Counted from the stretch's first letter, positions 49,480 to 61,379 are shown. The stretch: 64,000 nt of DNA from Papilionanthe hookeriana x Papilionanthe teres (GCA_022702705.1 CM040428.1:56041198-56105197), one strand, 5' to 3'. Numbers and translations are program-made. The notes: generated by a model from the letters alone, not told the origin.

Positions 49480-49660
49480 AAGGGGTAATGGAGAAGTGAA
49501 GATCAAAAGACTTTGTAGTTGAACCCAAGGATGATTTCAAATGATGTCTTTGTTGTGGAGTAGTTTATGACCCTATGGATGCCAATTTGAACGTGTGACA
49601 AGCTACATCCTAGGGTTTGGGAACCTTATTGCTATACCCTTGATATACCACCAACAAATT
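49480..49660 (-). pseudogene. Possible Gypsy integrase fragment
   Basis: Minus strand gives VINYSTTKTSFEIILGFNY, similar to the AYNxxxxxxTGxSPFEIVYG motif near the C-terminal part of Gypsy integrases. Only this motif is recognisable, within heavily decayed sequence; no LTR pair was tied to it. Confidence 0.45.
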
Positions 49661-49739
49661 TTCAACATTCAACATGAATCTCGAGGCATGACATGTATAT
49701 TGAGGTGATTCTTTTAGCAAAAAATACTCAAACTTCAAT

Positions 49740-50160
49740 TAAAAAGTTTTTCAGAGCTTTTATTTTAGCAAACTTAGAGTCAAACTGATTGGCTCGACAA
49801 GATGGACCTAATGATACCAAAATTGGTCCAATTCGAGCCAAATTAAATCCGATCAAGTCATTAAACCGCTTTTGGAAGCTTTTTGAGTATAGTCGGAAGT
49901 TTAAATGGATGTTGAATCTAGCGACCTTACAGTCTAATCGAGTGTCTCGACAAGAATCCAATGAGCTCAAGATTGGTCAATTCCGACATAGTTAGCGTAT
50001 CAAATGTTCACCAAATCCCCTTTCGATCAAGGGAATCTTTCTTGGCCGTCTAATCAACATAGTTTAGATTCTTTTATTAATTACAATTGGGAATTTGTAA
50101 ATAGAATCCTACCACTTTCTTAAAAGGAGGGGAGGGAGCTTGAAGCCTGAAAAAGATTAA
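49740..50160. other. Unassigned repeat-like sequence
   Basis: Phrases like CCAATTCGAGCCAAATTAAATCCGATC resemble those at 11100-11400. This is probably old LTR sequence. The overlapping frames of 68 and 80 codons are on opposite strands and not credible genes. Confidence 0.35.
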
Positions 50161-50683
50161 AGCTTGGAGAATGAGCTGAAGTTACATCCTATTTCTGCAA
50201 CTGCTGACCGCCACCAACCATTGTCGGCCACTACTCGTCGGCCGCCATCGATCACCATTGGTCGTTGCTCACTTCTTGTGACAGACCACGTGCGAAGCAA
50301 CAACTGACTTCGCAGAGTCATGAAGCAACCTGCAAAATGGCGCATCATCCCGAATATCAGGCTGACCCCAAAGACAGTGCAATAACACACCCCAAATACG
50401 GTGCAACAATGTATCTCGAAGATGAGGCGCATACGCTCTTGCAGCTCCCGACTTTGACCCCCGCAGCGTATAGACATCATTACAACTCACCACTACGATC
50501 TACGTGGTCCAGAATCCAATAAGAGTTGACGATACCCATTCAAGACAGAAATGAACAATGTATGTCAATGGAAGAATGATAGTTTGGTCCACTAGGGACA
50601 TGGACTCACCACTGATTTATGAAAGCAAAACCATCTGATCATTAAAGGTGAGAAAAACCAGTCCCCAGCGGAGTCTCTAGAAA

Positions 50684-51600
50684 TTTTTCGGCCGTTAAAT
50701 TTTTGAAAAGTGATTTTTAAAATATAATTTAAATTTAAAATAGTTTCATTTTAAATAATAGGGTGTCTCTATTGAAAATAATGATATTTTAATTTTGAAA
50801 AATACTACAATATACCATACATTCAGTAGTTTAAATTAAACAAAGCATAACACCGCAAGTAATACATCTATCCCGAAGAGTAGACATATCACTTGAATAA
50901 TAAAGATCGATTAAATAAACTAAAAAATCTATCGTATCAGTTCAGTCTGCGAAACCAGTTGTTATAAATCGACAAATTCCCTTATTTAATATGAAAGGTT
51001 AAATGGGGTTTATATTACCTGGGTTCTAAAGTTCCCTATAGAGACAAGTCCCTATAGTTAATTACATCTTAAATGACGAGAGTCGCTTAAGAAAACTCTC
51101 AATTAAGATTAGTGGTTCTGCTTTTAATAATTCCAAAGTTTAAATTTTTCAAGATTGGTCATTGGAAATTCAAAAGAGAATGGATCAAAACAGGAACAAT
51201 TTATTTTAGGAATCTAAAGGAACGAAGAAGTAGGGGATGTCACCGATCCGAGACAAGCCTCGATGATTTCCCAACTATCCTATTAATTTGGCTTTAATTT
51301 TGAAAAGAGTATTACCTAATATTTCAATCTTGCCAATTTTATTTATTTATGGCTTATATTCACACGATACCCGATCATATGAATAGCCTAAGAAGATAGG
51401 AGGATTTATGTCGTACCGCACGACAACCTCGGAATCCTAAAAGTGTTAGGACTTATATTGCACAACAAAGTTGTGCAAAAGCCTAAAAGATAGAGTGAAG
51501 ATTTACGTCGCGCTAAGCGAACTACCTCGAAATCTTATGGGTTTGGATTAATTAAAACTATGAAGGATTCAATTGAAGATCATCTTTCATCTTGTTGTTG
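50684..51600 (-). mobile_element. LTR remnant with primer-binding-site motif, minus strand
   Basis: On the minus strand, sequence resembling 58.9-59.37 kb (GAGAGTTTTCTTAAGCGA, AAGATGTAATTAACTATAGG) ends and is followed by GAGACTCCGCTGGGGACTGG (50682-50663). This is close to the TGGCGACTCCGCTGGGGA motif that follows the 5' LTR of many Tat/Ogre-type Gypsy elements. No internal coding domain is visible nearby. Confidence 0.5.
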
Positions 51601-51722
51601 TGATCGCTTTCGTCGTTTTGAAGGCTAACCGCCATATGATCGCTTCGCTGTCTTATTTACCTATTTACAATCAAATATGAACATTCCTTCAACTAATATT
51701 GAGGTAAGAAAAATGGGAAATG

Positions 51723-51975
51723 TCTGCATATATATCAATTAATTCCTAGGTGTTTACATATTTAACTCCTAAACCTAGCTCCTAACATTATGACACTCAA
51801 ATGATTTATACTACATAAAGAAAATGCCATAGTTTGATTTTTATAAAGTGAAATGCGTCTTTATACATAATCTTAAAGTACCAAAATGCTATGTATGTAA
51901 ATATCACAAATTTAGGTGTGAAATATGTAAGAACATAATAATTATGTGCTATGTATATAAATTTTCCAATTAAAA
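51723..51975. mobile_element. M1 MITE copy
   Basis: ATATATATCAATTAATTCCTAGGTG to ACATAATAATTATGTGCTATG, with the centre AAGTGAAATGCGTCTTTATACATAA. Diverged. Confidence 0.65.
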
Positions 51976-52092
51976 AAATGTGCGTATTCTCATACGATCA
52001 AATCAATCTATTAGGAATCAAATGATTAAACTACTTAAAGTGAAGCAATAGAAGAGTTGAATCTTATTATTACATGTCATGACATTAAGATT

Positions 52093-52165
52093 AAGGGATA
52101 TTTACATATACCACACATCTCTTATGGATTTGCATGTTTAACATCTAAAATTTTTATATTTAGTT
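52093..52165. mobile_element. M1 MITE, left part of an interrupted copy
   Basis: TTTACATATACCACACATCTC to ATTTTTATATTTAGTTACA, cut by the LINE tail at 52166. The continuation lies at 54358. Confidence 0.65.
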
Positions 52166-54300
52166 ACACAACAACAACAACAACAAAGCCTTAATCCCAC
52201 TAAGTGGGGTCGGCTACATGAATCCTTTTTCTCCATTTCGTCCTATTTAGTGTCAAATTTTCATTTAATTCTAATAGATTAAGATAATTTTTTATGCAAT
52301 AAGCCCAAGTTTTCCTAGGTCTACCTCTGCCTTTTTTAACATAAGTTGTATTTAAAACATCTACTCTCCTAATCAGATCATCAGGTGGTCTACGTTTAAG
52401 GTGGCCAAACCATCTAAGGCGACTCTCTCTAATTTTATCCGTCACTGGTGCAACACCAACCCTATTACGGATATATTCATTTCGCATTTTGTCTCTAAGT
52501 GTAAAGCCACTCATCCACCTAATCATTCTCATCTCGACAACACTTAACATTATGTTTCTCTTTTAAAGGCCAACATTCAGCACCATAGAGCATTGAAGGT
52601 CTCACCACCATCTTATAAAATTTTCCTTTCAGTCTAAGCGGTACTTTTCTATCACATAATAGGTCGGACGCATTCCTCCACTTCGACCAACCAACCTGAA
52701 TTCTACTATTAACATCCCCATCTATATCACCATCACTTTGAACAATGGACCCGACATATCTAAATCGTTCACACCTTTTAATAATTTGATCACCCAAAGT
52801 TACATTTCTGTCACTAGACCTACTATTACTAAAATTACATTCCATGTATTCAGTTTTAGTTCTACTCAAACGAAGACTTTTAGACTCCAATGTAGACCTT
52901 CATAATTCAAGTTTTTCCTGGACTTTTTCTCTTGTCTTATCCACGAGGAGGATATCATCGACAAAAGCATACACCAAGGTGCATCCTCTTGTAAATGCCC
53001 AATAAGACCATCCATAAATAAAGCAAAAAGATATGGGCTTAAAGCCGATCCTTGATGTATACCAACAGAAATAGTAAAGTATTTGGTCAATCCTCCTTCA
53101 GTTCGAACACATGTAACAGCTCTAACAAACATATCTTTAATAACTTGAATATAAGTCATATCTACACCTTCCTTCTTAAGGACTCTCCAAAGAACATCTC
53201 TAGGAACTTTATCGTAAGCTTTTTCTAAATCAATAAAAATCAAATGTAGATCCTCCTTATTATCTTCTCCATCAAACCTCTCAATAAATGTATAGCTTCC
53301 ATGGTAGACACACTAGGCATAAATCCAAATTGATTATGAGAAACCTTCGTAATACTTCTTAACCTATGTTCAATTACCCTCTCCCATAATTTTAAAGTAT
53401 GACACATCAATTTAATTCCTCTATAATTTGCACGCTCTTGTGTATCTTCTTTATTCTTAAAAATGGGGACCAAAATGCTCTTTCTTCACTCCTTAGGCAT
53501 CTTTTTAGATTTTAAAATAATATTAAAAAGTTTAGTAAGCCAGGAAACCCCCAAATCACCTAAATATTTCCACACTTCAATTAGGATATCATCAGGTCCT
53601 ACAGACTTTCCCCCCTTGGTTTTTTTTAAAGCCTCATCAACTTCTTTTTTACTAATGCGACGGTAAAAATGAAAAATTTTATTATTATTAATGATATTAA
53701 GATCACTAAGGTCGAGCGTACTTTCAGCATCTTCATTAAAAAGTTTATCAAAATAACTCACCCACCTATGTTGAATATCTTTTTCCAAGAAAAGCACTTT
53801 TTGATTTTCATCATTAATACACTTTACTTAAGTTAAATTTTTACTTTTCTTTTCTCTTTGTTTGGCTAGTTTATACATATATTTTTCACCGTCCTTAGTA
53901 TCTAACATGTTATAAAGATCACTAAAAACATAATTTTTAGCGTCAGAGATTATTCTTTTAGACTTCCTGCGGGCCGTTTTATATTTTTCAAGCTCTCTAC
54001 GCTTTTACATTTAAATCGATTTTTATAACATAACTTCTTATATTTTATCTTTTCTGTACATTATTATTCCACTACCAACTATTTTTATTTATGAAAGCTT
54101 TTCTTTCGATTCTCAAAGATCATCTTTAATTTCTTGTTTAATAGTATTAGTTAATTTTTCCCACATAACATTCGCGTCTTCATAGACATCCCAAATATTT
54201 AAATCTAGAATTTTACTAATAAAAATAATTTTATTTGTGTCTTTTAGGTGCCCCCATCTTATAAAAAACTTAAATTTGTAATCATCATATCAAAAATATT
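52166..54300 (-). mobile_element. RTE-type LINE, 5'-truncated and frameshifted
   Basis: On the minus strand, reverse transcriptase blocks occur in order: TKGGKSVGPDDI (near 53620), ERANYRGIKLMCHTLKLWE, VSHNQFGFMPSVSTMEAIHL, MIFIDLEKAYDKVPRDVLW, GIHQGSALSPYLF, the catalytic YAFVDDILLVD (near 52960), FRYVGSIVQSDGDIDGD, and the C-terminal RWFGHLKRRP. Upstream (53820-54280) decayed KTARRKSKRIISDAK and ANVMWEKL pieces represent the linker region; the endonuclease is missing. Frameshifts near 52550, 52950, 53250 and 53480 kill it. The 3' end is ACTTAGTGGGATTAAGGC followed by a (TTG)n tail at 52185-52166, typical of plant RTE elements. Confidence 0.92.
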
Positions 54301-54358
54301 ATTATTACTCATTATTTTATTATTTATTATTATTATTATTATTATTATTTTTTTTTTT
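54300..54358. repeat. (ATT)n and poly-T tract at the 5' end of the LINE
   Basis: ATTATTATTATTATTATTATT followed by T-runs at the junction with the right M1 part. Confidence 0.85.
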
Positions 54359-54530
54359 ACAAGTTAAATACATCATTTTATGTATAGTTTTATAACACAA
54401 AATATTATATATAAATACATAAGAGTCATGTATTATGAAAGCTTTGGGGTAATATGAATATAAAAAACAAAGTTTAGGTGTTAGACATGTAAAAACTTAA
54501 GCAATGAGTGGTATACACATAAACCTTCCA
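54358..54530. mobile_element. M1 MITE, right part of the interrupted copy
   Basis: ACATCATTTTATGTATAG to AGCAATGAGTGGTATACACA; with 52093-52165 it would make one M1 element interrupted by the LINE. Confidence 0.65.
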
Positions 54531-55737
54531 ATTATAATGTATTCACAGACCCCACATCCAAGCTTCAATTCATACAAATCACCTTACTTATGTATAACGA
54601 GAATAAAATAACTAAACTACAAATATCTCATTCCACGAAGCAAGAATCAACTTTAGCAAACTATAAGAATTTCAACTCATATGTAGGGTGAACCAAATCA
54701 ATAAATTATAAAATCTCCAAAAGTTCTAAAATCAAATAGTTCTGAAGCTATGGTTAAGAATCACAAAAGAAAAGTGCCCAACAACAAGATTTTCCATTCA
54801 TTTAGGGATAAACTTTTAAAGCAGAAAGAAAAAGATAAAGCTTCGTCTCATGTTAGTGTTTTGATTCATACCAACTGGAATGCTCGCGACGTCTTTGGTA
54901 GCCTGATAAAGTAGTCAAAATCTCAACTCGTCGTCTCCTATGCCTTTAATTGCTGCCATCGAAAGTTCAACATAGCTTTGAAACGATCCGGATTAGCCAT
55001 TTTGCTCAACTGACTCCTCTTTACATAGCTTTGTGAAAGGTTGTTGGCATCGAAGCGGGCCCGGGTTTACCTCGCAAAAATACACTAAGAAAATGACATG
55101 AGAATTAGGTGTTACATATGTAAATTCATAACAATTATCAGAATTTTTTTTATATAAAAAAAAAAAACTCGCAAGCGTTGCATCAAAGGAAGGAATAACA
55201 CAAGATGGCAACGATTTAAGCTTGTTTTATATTGAGAGATGATTCAATGTTATGCTATGTGAAGATTTTTTAATAGAATCATAAGCGAAAGTATTATTTG
55301 AATGAGAGTTAACTTTTGAGTATGATATAGGAACTGTTTTATAATATTTATGCAAATTTTATGTTGATTCTAAAGGCTTGATTGGAGCAAGTTTTGTATA
55401 CATCATTAGTGGTGCTTCATAACTAATTTGATAGTTGAGTGTACGCAAAATTCAAGTCCATTTGGAAAGCTGAATCAAATTTGATTTTGAAAGGACTTTG
55501 CAAGATTAAAGGTTTAGAATTATGTAAGATTATAGCAAATATGAAAAATTTTAAGTAGATTTAAGAGTTTATACCGTCGCGAAGGTTGCAGACGTCCTCG
55601 CCGCTTGCTCCGAACTGTCGATATCCAGCTCCCGCTCCAACGTACCTCGCAAGAAACACAAAAAAATGATAGGAGCATGTGGTAGCTTCAAAAATTGAAG
55701 TTATAACTTATGAAGAATTTGCAATTGATAAAAAGTT

Positions 55738-55840
55738 ACATTTACATGCATACCACAATTCCTATGTATTTACACATCCCAACTCCAAATTTTTCTGCAT
55801 ACGTGTCACCTTAACTATGCATAAAAAGATGTACCTCGTT
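55738..55840. mobile_element. M1 MITE, left half
   Basis: TTACATTTACATGCATACCAC, CTATGTATTTACACATCC, GTCACCTTAACTATGCATAAAAAGATG. It stops near the edge of the MORN fragment. Confidence 0.65.
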
Positions 55841-55879
55841 TTTTTCATTTTCATTGTTTTTTTAATGCAGAAGAACAAA

Positions 55880-56487
55880 GATTCACTACAAAAATGAGAC
55901 TTGTAACACTTTTGCTGAAACGGAAGTCTGCTTCCAACAGGATAAAATGTTCCCCGTCCATCCTTCAGCCCCATACTCCAGGTACCCAGATAGCATGACC
56001 CATCTGCAAAGTAGTAATAACCTGTGCCATGTTCAAATCCATCCAACCAATGGCCATTGAACAAGTCACCATTTGCCCACTTCAAAACCCCTCTACCCCT
56101 CATCCTTCCTGCTTTACAATTCCCAACATACATGTTTCCATTACACCAGGTATACTTTCCAATACCTTCCTGTTGTCCTTCTGTCCGTAAACCTTCATAA
56201 ATATCTGAATTAAGATAACTCTTTTTTCCTGGACTATGTTTTGTATTCAATTTCCATGATCCTTTATAAATGGAGCCATCTATATTGGAAAAGGTACCAC
56301 ATCCTTGAAGGAAACCTCCACAGAACTCACCATCATATATAGACCCTGGTCCTTGATGGCCAAAAGAACCATTTTTTTTCCTGCTACCTTGCCATTCTCC
56401 CATACACCCTCATATGTTGCTCCGTCTGACCATGTATATTTTCCATGCCCATGAGGAAGTGGACCATCAAAGTATCCAATCCATACT
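55880..56487 (-). pseudogene. MORN-repeat fragment of a PIP5K gene
   Basis: On the minus strand, MORN repeats of about 23 residues occur: GKYTWSDGATYEGVWENGKV, then after a frameshift YDGEFCGGFLQGCGTF, YKGSWKLN, YVGNCKAGRMRGRGVLKWANG, FNGHWLDGFEHGTGYYYFADG and YLGTWSMGLKDGRGTFYPVG. The series and the GLKDGRGTFYP(A/V)GS ending match the N-terminal MORN region of plant phosphatidylinositol-4-phosphate 5-kinases. The frameshift lies at an A-run near 56375; YEGLRTEGQQ has lost its Trp. No kinase domain follows and no good donor is seen, so this is a broken fragment. The 213-codon frame (55762-56403) runs past the homology into MITE sequence. Confidence 0.8.
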
Positions 56488-56640
56488 GTTTATATCACAT
56501 CAAAATACCAATAAATTAACTTCTGAAAAAGTGAAATACATCTTATCATGCATAGGTAATGTGGTACATATAAAAATCATAATTGGGGTGTTAGATATGT
56601 AAATACATGGGCATTGGGTGGTAAGCACATGAATCTTTCA
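56488..56640. mobile_element. M1 MITE, right half
   Basis: TATATCACATCAAAATACCA, AGTGAAATACATCTTATCATGC, GGGTGTTAGATATGTAAATAC. It abuts the 5' side of the MORN fragment and is inverted relative to the piece at 55738. Confidence 0.65.
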
Positions 56641-56701
56641 AAGAAAAAAAAATAATAATAATAAATAAAAATAAAATTAAAATTAAAAAAATACTATGCA
56701 A

Positions 56702-56912
56702 CTATAGAAGACAGAAAGAACAAATTTTTTTTATAGGATTTTCCTCCAATCCAAGTAACCCAGTGTAGATCTCTTGGAAACAGTCTTTAACACCAGCCTT
56801 AGAATGCAATTTGTGGGCTACCAAATCATCATCAGCTAAGTGTGAAGCAAATTTAGAAGACTCAAAAGTTGCTTCTATGGACATTGTTTCATGTTCATAT
56901 TTAGCACCAAAT
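56702..56912 (-). CDS. Possible exon of an unidentified gene
   Basis: A minus-strand open stretch after a CTTCTTTTAG acceptor reads FGAKYEHETMSIEATFESS, KFASHLADDDLVAHKLHSK and AGVKDCFQEIYTGLLGLEEN, with the composition of a real protein rather than a chance frame. A plausible upstream exon ends at 57041 with a GTTTGT donor (128-bp intron) and reads HPLLQFLDR in the joining phase, but a stop lies only 20 codons before the junction. I do not recognise the family. It may be a gene fragment carried or disrupted by the adjacent LTR element. Confidence 0.35.
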
Positions 56913-57049
56913 CTAAAAGAAGTCAACCGGTAAGGAAAACTCATAAAACCAACCAAAGCAATTAGGACACGGCTGATGGTGATGATGAGTTTAATTTATA
57001 TAAAATGATATTTAAATGCCTCCCAAGAAGCCACACAAACCTGTCTAGG

Positions 57050-58131
57050 AACTGCAGTAGGGGATGCCGGAGAAGCTTTGTCGTTAGGTGGTTTGGCTGT
57101 TAGAGGGTGCTAGATCTTCGAGCGCGAGTCTTTGGTTGCCGACAAGAAAGGATGCCGACGCAAGGAGGGGAAAGTCGGTGGCCTGGGTGACGGAGCGAAG
57201 AGGAGACTGGCTGCGAAGAGTCCAACTGCAGTTAGGGCTTCACGCGTGAAAGTGTAGAGGGGAGTTCTGCTTTTGGCCTCGAGCAGAGGAGCTTCGGCTG
57301 TGAGAGAGCGGTGCGATGGGGAATTTTGGGAAGGAGGATGGAGTGAAGTAGCTGAGGGTCTCGGGAAGGAGGTTCTCGGGCAGAGGGTGTCGGGCAAGGA
57401 CGAACGGGAGGTCAACTCTCCCTCCTCATGTGAAGAAGGTGCGGCCAGGGTGTCGCATGAGCCAAGGATAAAATCGGGGAGGAGGAGGTGTGAGAGGCCC
57501 TTAGGGATTTAGGCTATTTAAATTCTTTTTTTTAATTAATTTTATAATATTTATTTATTGAAAAATCACCCGATTCGTGCATTTCTCACTCATGCGCGGA
57601 ACTATATAAAAATTGGTGTCCTTCCCGGCTAAAGTCGACATTCGGGACGCACGGCGCGGTCCGTTTCGTCGTCCGGGGAGTTTGGACAAATCCATCGAAG
57701 GTCAAGTCAAAAAACGCGTCGAATTCAATTTTCGTCAAAATATCGGCTCGCGATCGATCGTTTCAAAATTTAATTTCGATTTTGATTAAGTTCGAAGCAA
57801 ATAAATGTTCGAGTGATTCAAATTTCAATGTTTGAACGTGTCGACGATCCGAATTGCGAAATTCGTGCGTTCAGAGGTGTGAATTGTGCACAGGGCAACC
57901 CCAAGGCTTAATGGTTTTATTGGAACTTATTTTGAGTTCCGTCATTTTAGTTTCGACCTTCTAAATGCAAGAGGTCGGTAACCATACGTGCAGAACTTCA
58001 AAACGAGTAAAGAGGAAGCTCGAGTTTATAAAACATGGTGGGTCTCATCTCTAGTCCTCTAGGATAGTCAAATAGGAATCCTATGACTAGATCCTAAGCA
58101 CTAAGAAGAGAGAATGACCTCACCAAAAATG
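57050..58131 (-). mobile_element. LTR end of the large-LTR family (relative of 24189-29798)
   Basis: Read from 58131 on the minus strand it begins TGTTGACCTCATTTTTGGTG and shares CGGACCGCGC...CGACTTTAGC with the element at 24189-25300. A TATTTAAATTC box and a CT-rich leader (57100-57480) follow. The 101-codon frame here (57110-57415) is part of that leader and not a credible gene. The inner limit is not resolved. Confidence 0.7.
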
Positions 58132-58199
58132 AGGTCAACAAGCACCCGACGACTCGGGACAACGGAGCTATAGACATCTTGACCGAGTTGCCACTAATT

Positions 58200-59368
58200 A
58201 ATTCATTAAATTTAATAATTATTCTAATAAAATTTTGTTTGTTTTCTTTATTTGTTGCCTTATATTACATTACATGTTTTTTAATGCTTTTATCAAACAT
58301 AGAATGTATGTGTTAAGGACAAATAATGAAGGAATAAAAGTTGTTTAGATTAGAGATAACCTAGAAATTATAATGCTAGGGAATTACCGAGCTTAAGTGA
58401 ACTTAGTCTTGGCCTAGGTTTAAACTATACTTCCACTACCTTTTAATTAATTCACTATAAAATTATCGAAACAAATAAAACTTTTAATAAGACTTGTAGA
58501 CCTGAAGACACTTGGAGCAGACTTGGTGGGCAGCTCGTGCAAGACATTTCTTTAGTTCAAATAACAATCCTTAAGATTCTGGTGCTGTCTGTTTTATTAC
58601 ATAAAATCTCTCTTTTTGTTAGACTCCTACATAGTCCCGACATGCAACATGCCCTAAATTATTTTAGGATTCTGAGGTCGTCACTCGATGTAAAACCTCC
58701 TATCTTTTCAAGTTTTTTGTGTAAATCATCATTACACAAATCTAAGACCTAATTAATAAAACTGACAAGAGTTAACTTAAATTAATATCATCTTAAATTG
58801 AGCCAAACATTAGGATAGTTTGAGGATTACCAAGAACCTATTATGGACCTTTAATCTCCCATACTTTTCTTTATTTGATTCTTAAAATAAAATCTTTCAC
58901 CTTTAAACCAATCCCTATTGGAAATTTCACAACAATGTTCGTTGAAAACTCTTCCTTTTGAATTCATGGAAACAAAAAAATTTCTCATTTTTATCGAGAG
59001 TTTTCTTAAGTGATCCGTTCGCTTAAGATGTAATTAACTATAGGACTTGCCCTTTTAGGGAACTTAAAAGAACCCAAACATGAAATAAACCCTATTTGAC
59101 TCCCATATCGAATAGGGGAATCTGTCGGTCATCATGCAAACTTGCAGATTAAACGAAAGTCATTTATTTCTATAGTATATTTAATTGAGCTTATCATAGT
59201 GTATTACCTTTCAACGTGGCACATTACTCGTGGTTAGCTCGATTATTCAAATTGTAGGAATCAATGGGATTAGTTTGACCCCATTTTTTTCTAATTAAAA
59301 ATCCTAGTTTCTAAATACTATATTATATTAAATTAAACTGCATTTAGCCGTATGACGACCAACAAATT
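58200..59368 (+). mobile_element. LTR remnant with primer-binding-site motif, plus strand
   Basis: AGAGTTTTCTTAAGTGATCC, AAGATGTAATTAACTATAGG and GGGAACTTAAAAGAACCC mirror the minus-strand sequence at 50.9-51.1 kb. It ends before TTCTGGCGACTTTGAAA (59368-59384), a decayed version of the primer-binding region that follows the LTR at 50684. The left boundary is approximate. Confidence 0.5.
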
Positions 59369-59389
59369 CTGGCGACTTTGAAATTTGTT

Positions 59390-60480
59390 TTCCATTAATG
59401 AATTTTCTAGTTTTATAATTTTTCTATTTAAGAATAAAAAAACATATCTAATAAGAGAAAGAATATAAAAAAAATCCCTCCCTGCTTTTCTCCCTTCTTC
59501 ATGCTCCTCCATACCCCTGGTATAATTCTTCTCCAAGTTTCAGCCCAACGATCTCCATAAAAAATCTCTAACGCACCCTTAATCGGACTCCTGAGGGGGG
59601 ATTCGTGATGGTGGATATTTTCCTCATGTTTCTCATGTTCTTTCTCTTTTCCTTCGATCTTGCCATGGATTCTTCAATCATCTTTGGTTAGGATTTGCAA
59701 ATTGAACCGCCGGCGGGGTCTTGATAGCATCTCAATAAACTTTTTTATCATCTATCGAATTTCTCTTGTGCTCTATAGTCAGTCCACCAAAATTTCCATG
59801 GAAAAAAACTATCTTCTATGGCGGCGAACCATTCTTCCATCCTCGATCTGATTTGGTTGATCTCTTCGTCTAATTTATTTTCTTAATCATCTATTTTCTT
59901 AGCTGCTATTATCTCTTGTCATTAGGGTCGAATCTAGTCATTGACTTCTAGGATAACAATTAGAGCACACCTGATTCCATCGCAGTCTTCCCCACTAGTT
60001 CTGTTTTGATCAGTTCTATTTCACGCAGTTCAGTGAGACAGAGATGAAAGTAAGTCGAAGTCTTGTTTCTTGGGTAACTTCAATCACTTTCTAATCACAA
60101 GCTTTTGTCCTGCCCCAATAAGATTTCGTCATGACCTTCACTGTAAGTTCTGATTGCGACTGCATTGCAGGGTTCGATCACGACAGTGTGGGCTAAATCA
60201 GATTCCCAACCTATTGTTGCCTTCTTCTGTAAGCCGTGAGCCCGTCATTGCCTAGCCGTGAGTCTGCTGTTGCCTCCCCAGCCAGCAATGATTGCGGTTG
60301 TGTTGCTAAGACGGAGCCGCAACTGTGGCTAGATCTTGAGGATAGAGCGGAAGGAGGAGAAAGGCACGAGTTTTGCGCCGAAATCGCAGCTATATTGTTG
60401 GACGAAGCAGGAGGAGAAAGATGTGTCGGCTGGTGGAGCGATTATTGCATACGGAGGCTGTAGGTACGGCCTCCAATTAT
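59390..60480. other. Gene-free stretch with CT-rich and GC-richer parts
   Basis: There are short open frames only (67-75 codons), none recognised. GGAGGAGAAAGGCACGAG and similar phrases near 60340-60430 are purine-rich. This may be the interior or leader of the LTR element to its left. Confidence 0.4.
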
Positions 60481-60819
60481 GTTAAGCCACATAATTAATA
60501 TTTTATTCAATAAATTTATATTTTTTTTAAATGAGGCCTACTACCATACACTTTTTGTGTGGCGAGGGATTTAACTGGGCAACCGTACGCAGTTTTGTGT
60601 ATGGTGAATATATGCAATTATTTTTTCTGCGGGTGCAGCGCCTTCGCGTAAGGGATCGCGACTAACTGAGAACTGAAAACTCATGACGTTTTGCTGTTCA
60701 CGCCCGTCTACGATCAGTTGCAAAGCGGCGGCTTTGGCTCTATACGTTGAAATCCTCGCTTGGTAAGCAACGAGTTCAATTGATCCTCTTCTCTAATATG
60801 ATTCCTAGAATCTTGAGCT

Positions 60820-61210
60820 CTGATCCCAATTTGATATGATCTGAGGCAGAACTAGGCACGTTTTTTCTCAGAAATTAGGACAAACATTAATTTTGTTTCA
60901 ATAATCCAAACAACTCAGACGAATGCAAAAGATAAGCATCTACGATTTGAGAGGTAGGCGGTCTCTCCCAATTCTTATAATTCAAGAGGCGGGAATTCTT
61001 CCCTCCCAAAATCTAAATCTATGACTCATAACTCAATCTCATGCATATCCCTAACACTTGACATAATAAGCCTATTTATACCCATTAATATTGATAATAA
61101 AAGACTAAATTGCCCTTAGGCGTACAAAAGACAAATTTGCCTTTTACGCTAAGAGCACTCGTAACAAAAAATTGATTCTTAGTTCAACATTAGAACCTCT
61201 GCCTGGATGG
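60820..61210 (-). mobile_element. Probable copia LTR with primer binding site, minus strand
   Basis: Minus strand AATTGGGATCAGAGCTC (60834-60818) is close to the TTGGTATCAGAGC primer site that follows copia 5' LTRs. Upstream on that strand is a candidate LTR with a TATA box in GGGTATAAATAGGC (about 61086-61073). No polyprotein remnant was recognised beyond it. Confidence 0.5.
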
Positions 61211-61379
61211 CAATCTTTTAAAATCGATTTGTTACCTTGTAAATAAGTTTTATCTCAAATACTTGAAAAATCGGGAAAACTTTAACTGAAAAATTCAGTT
61301 CTATCATTTTGAAATTGAAATTTATCAAAATCAAATTCTTCATAATCTCACAAGTTTTTTATCCATGTCAAAATGTTGG

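Noticed and set aside
57110..57512. ORFs of 101 codons (minus) and 79 codons (plus) that could be a transit peptide
   Set aside because: The sequence is the leader of an LTR related to 24189-25370; Ser/Pro richness follows from its CT-rich strand.
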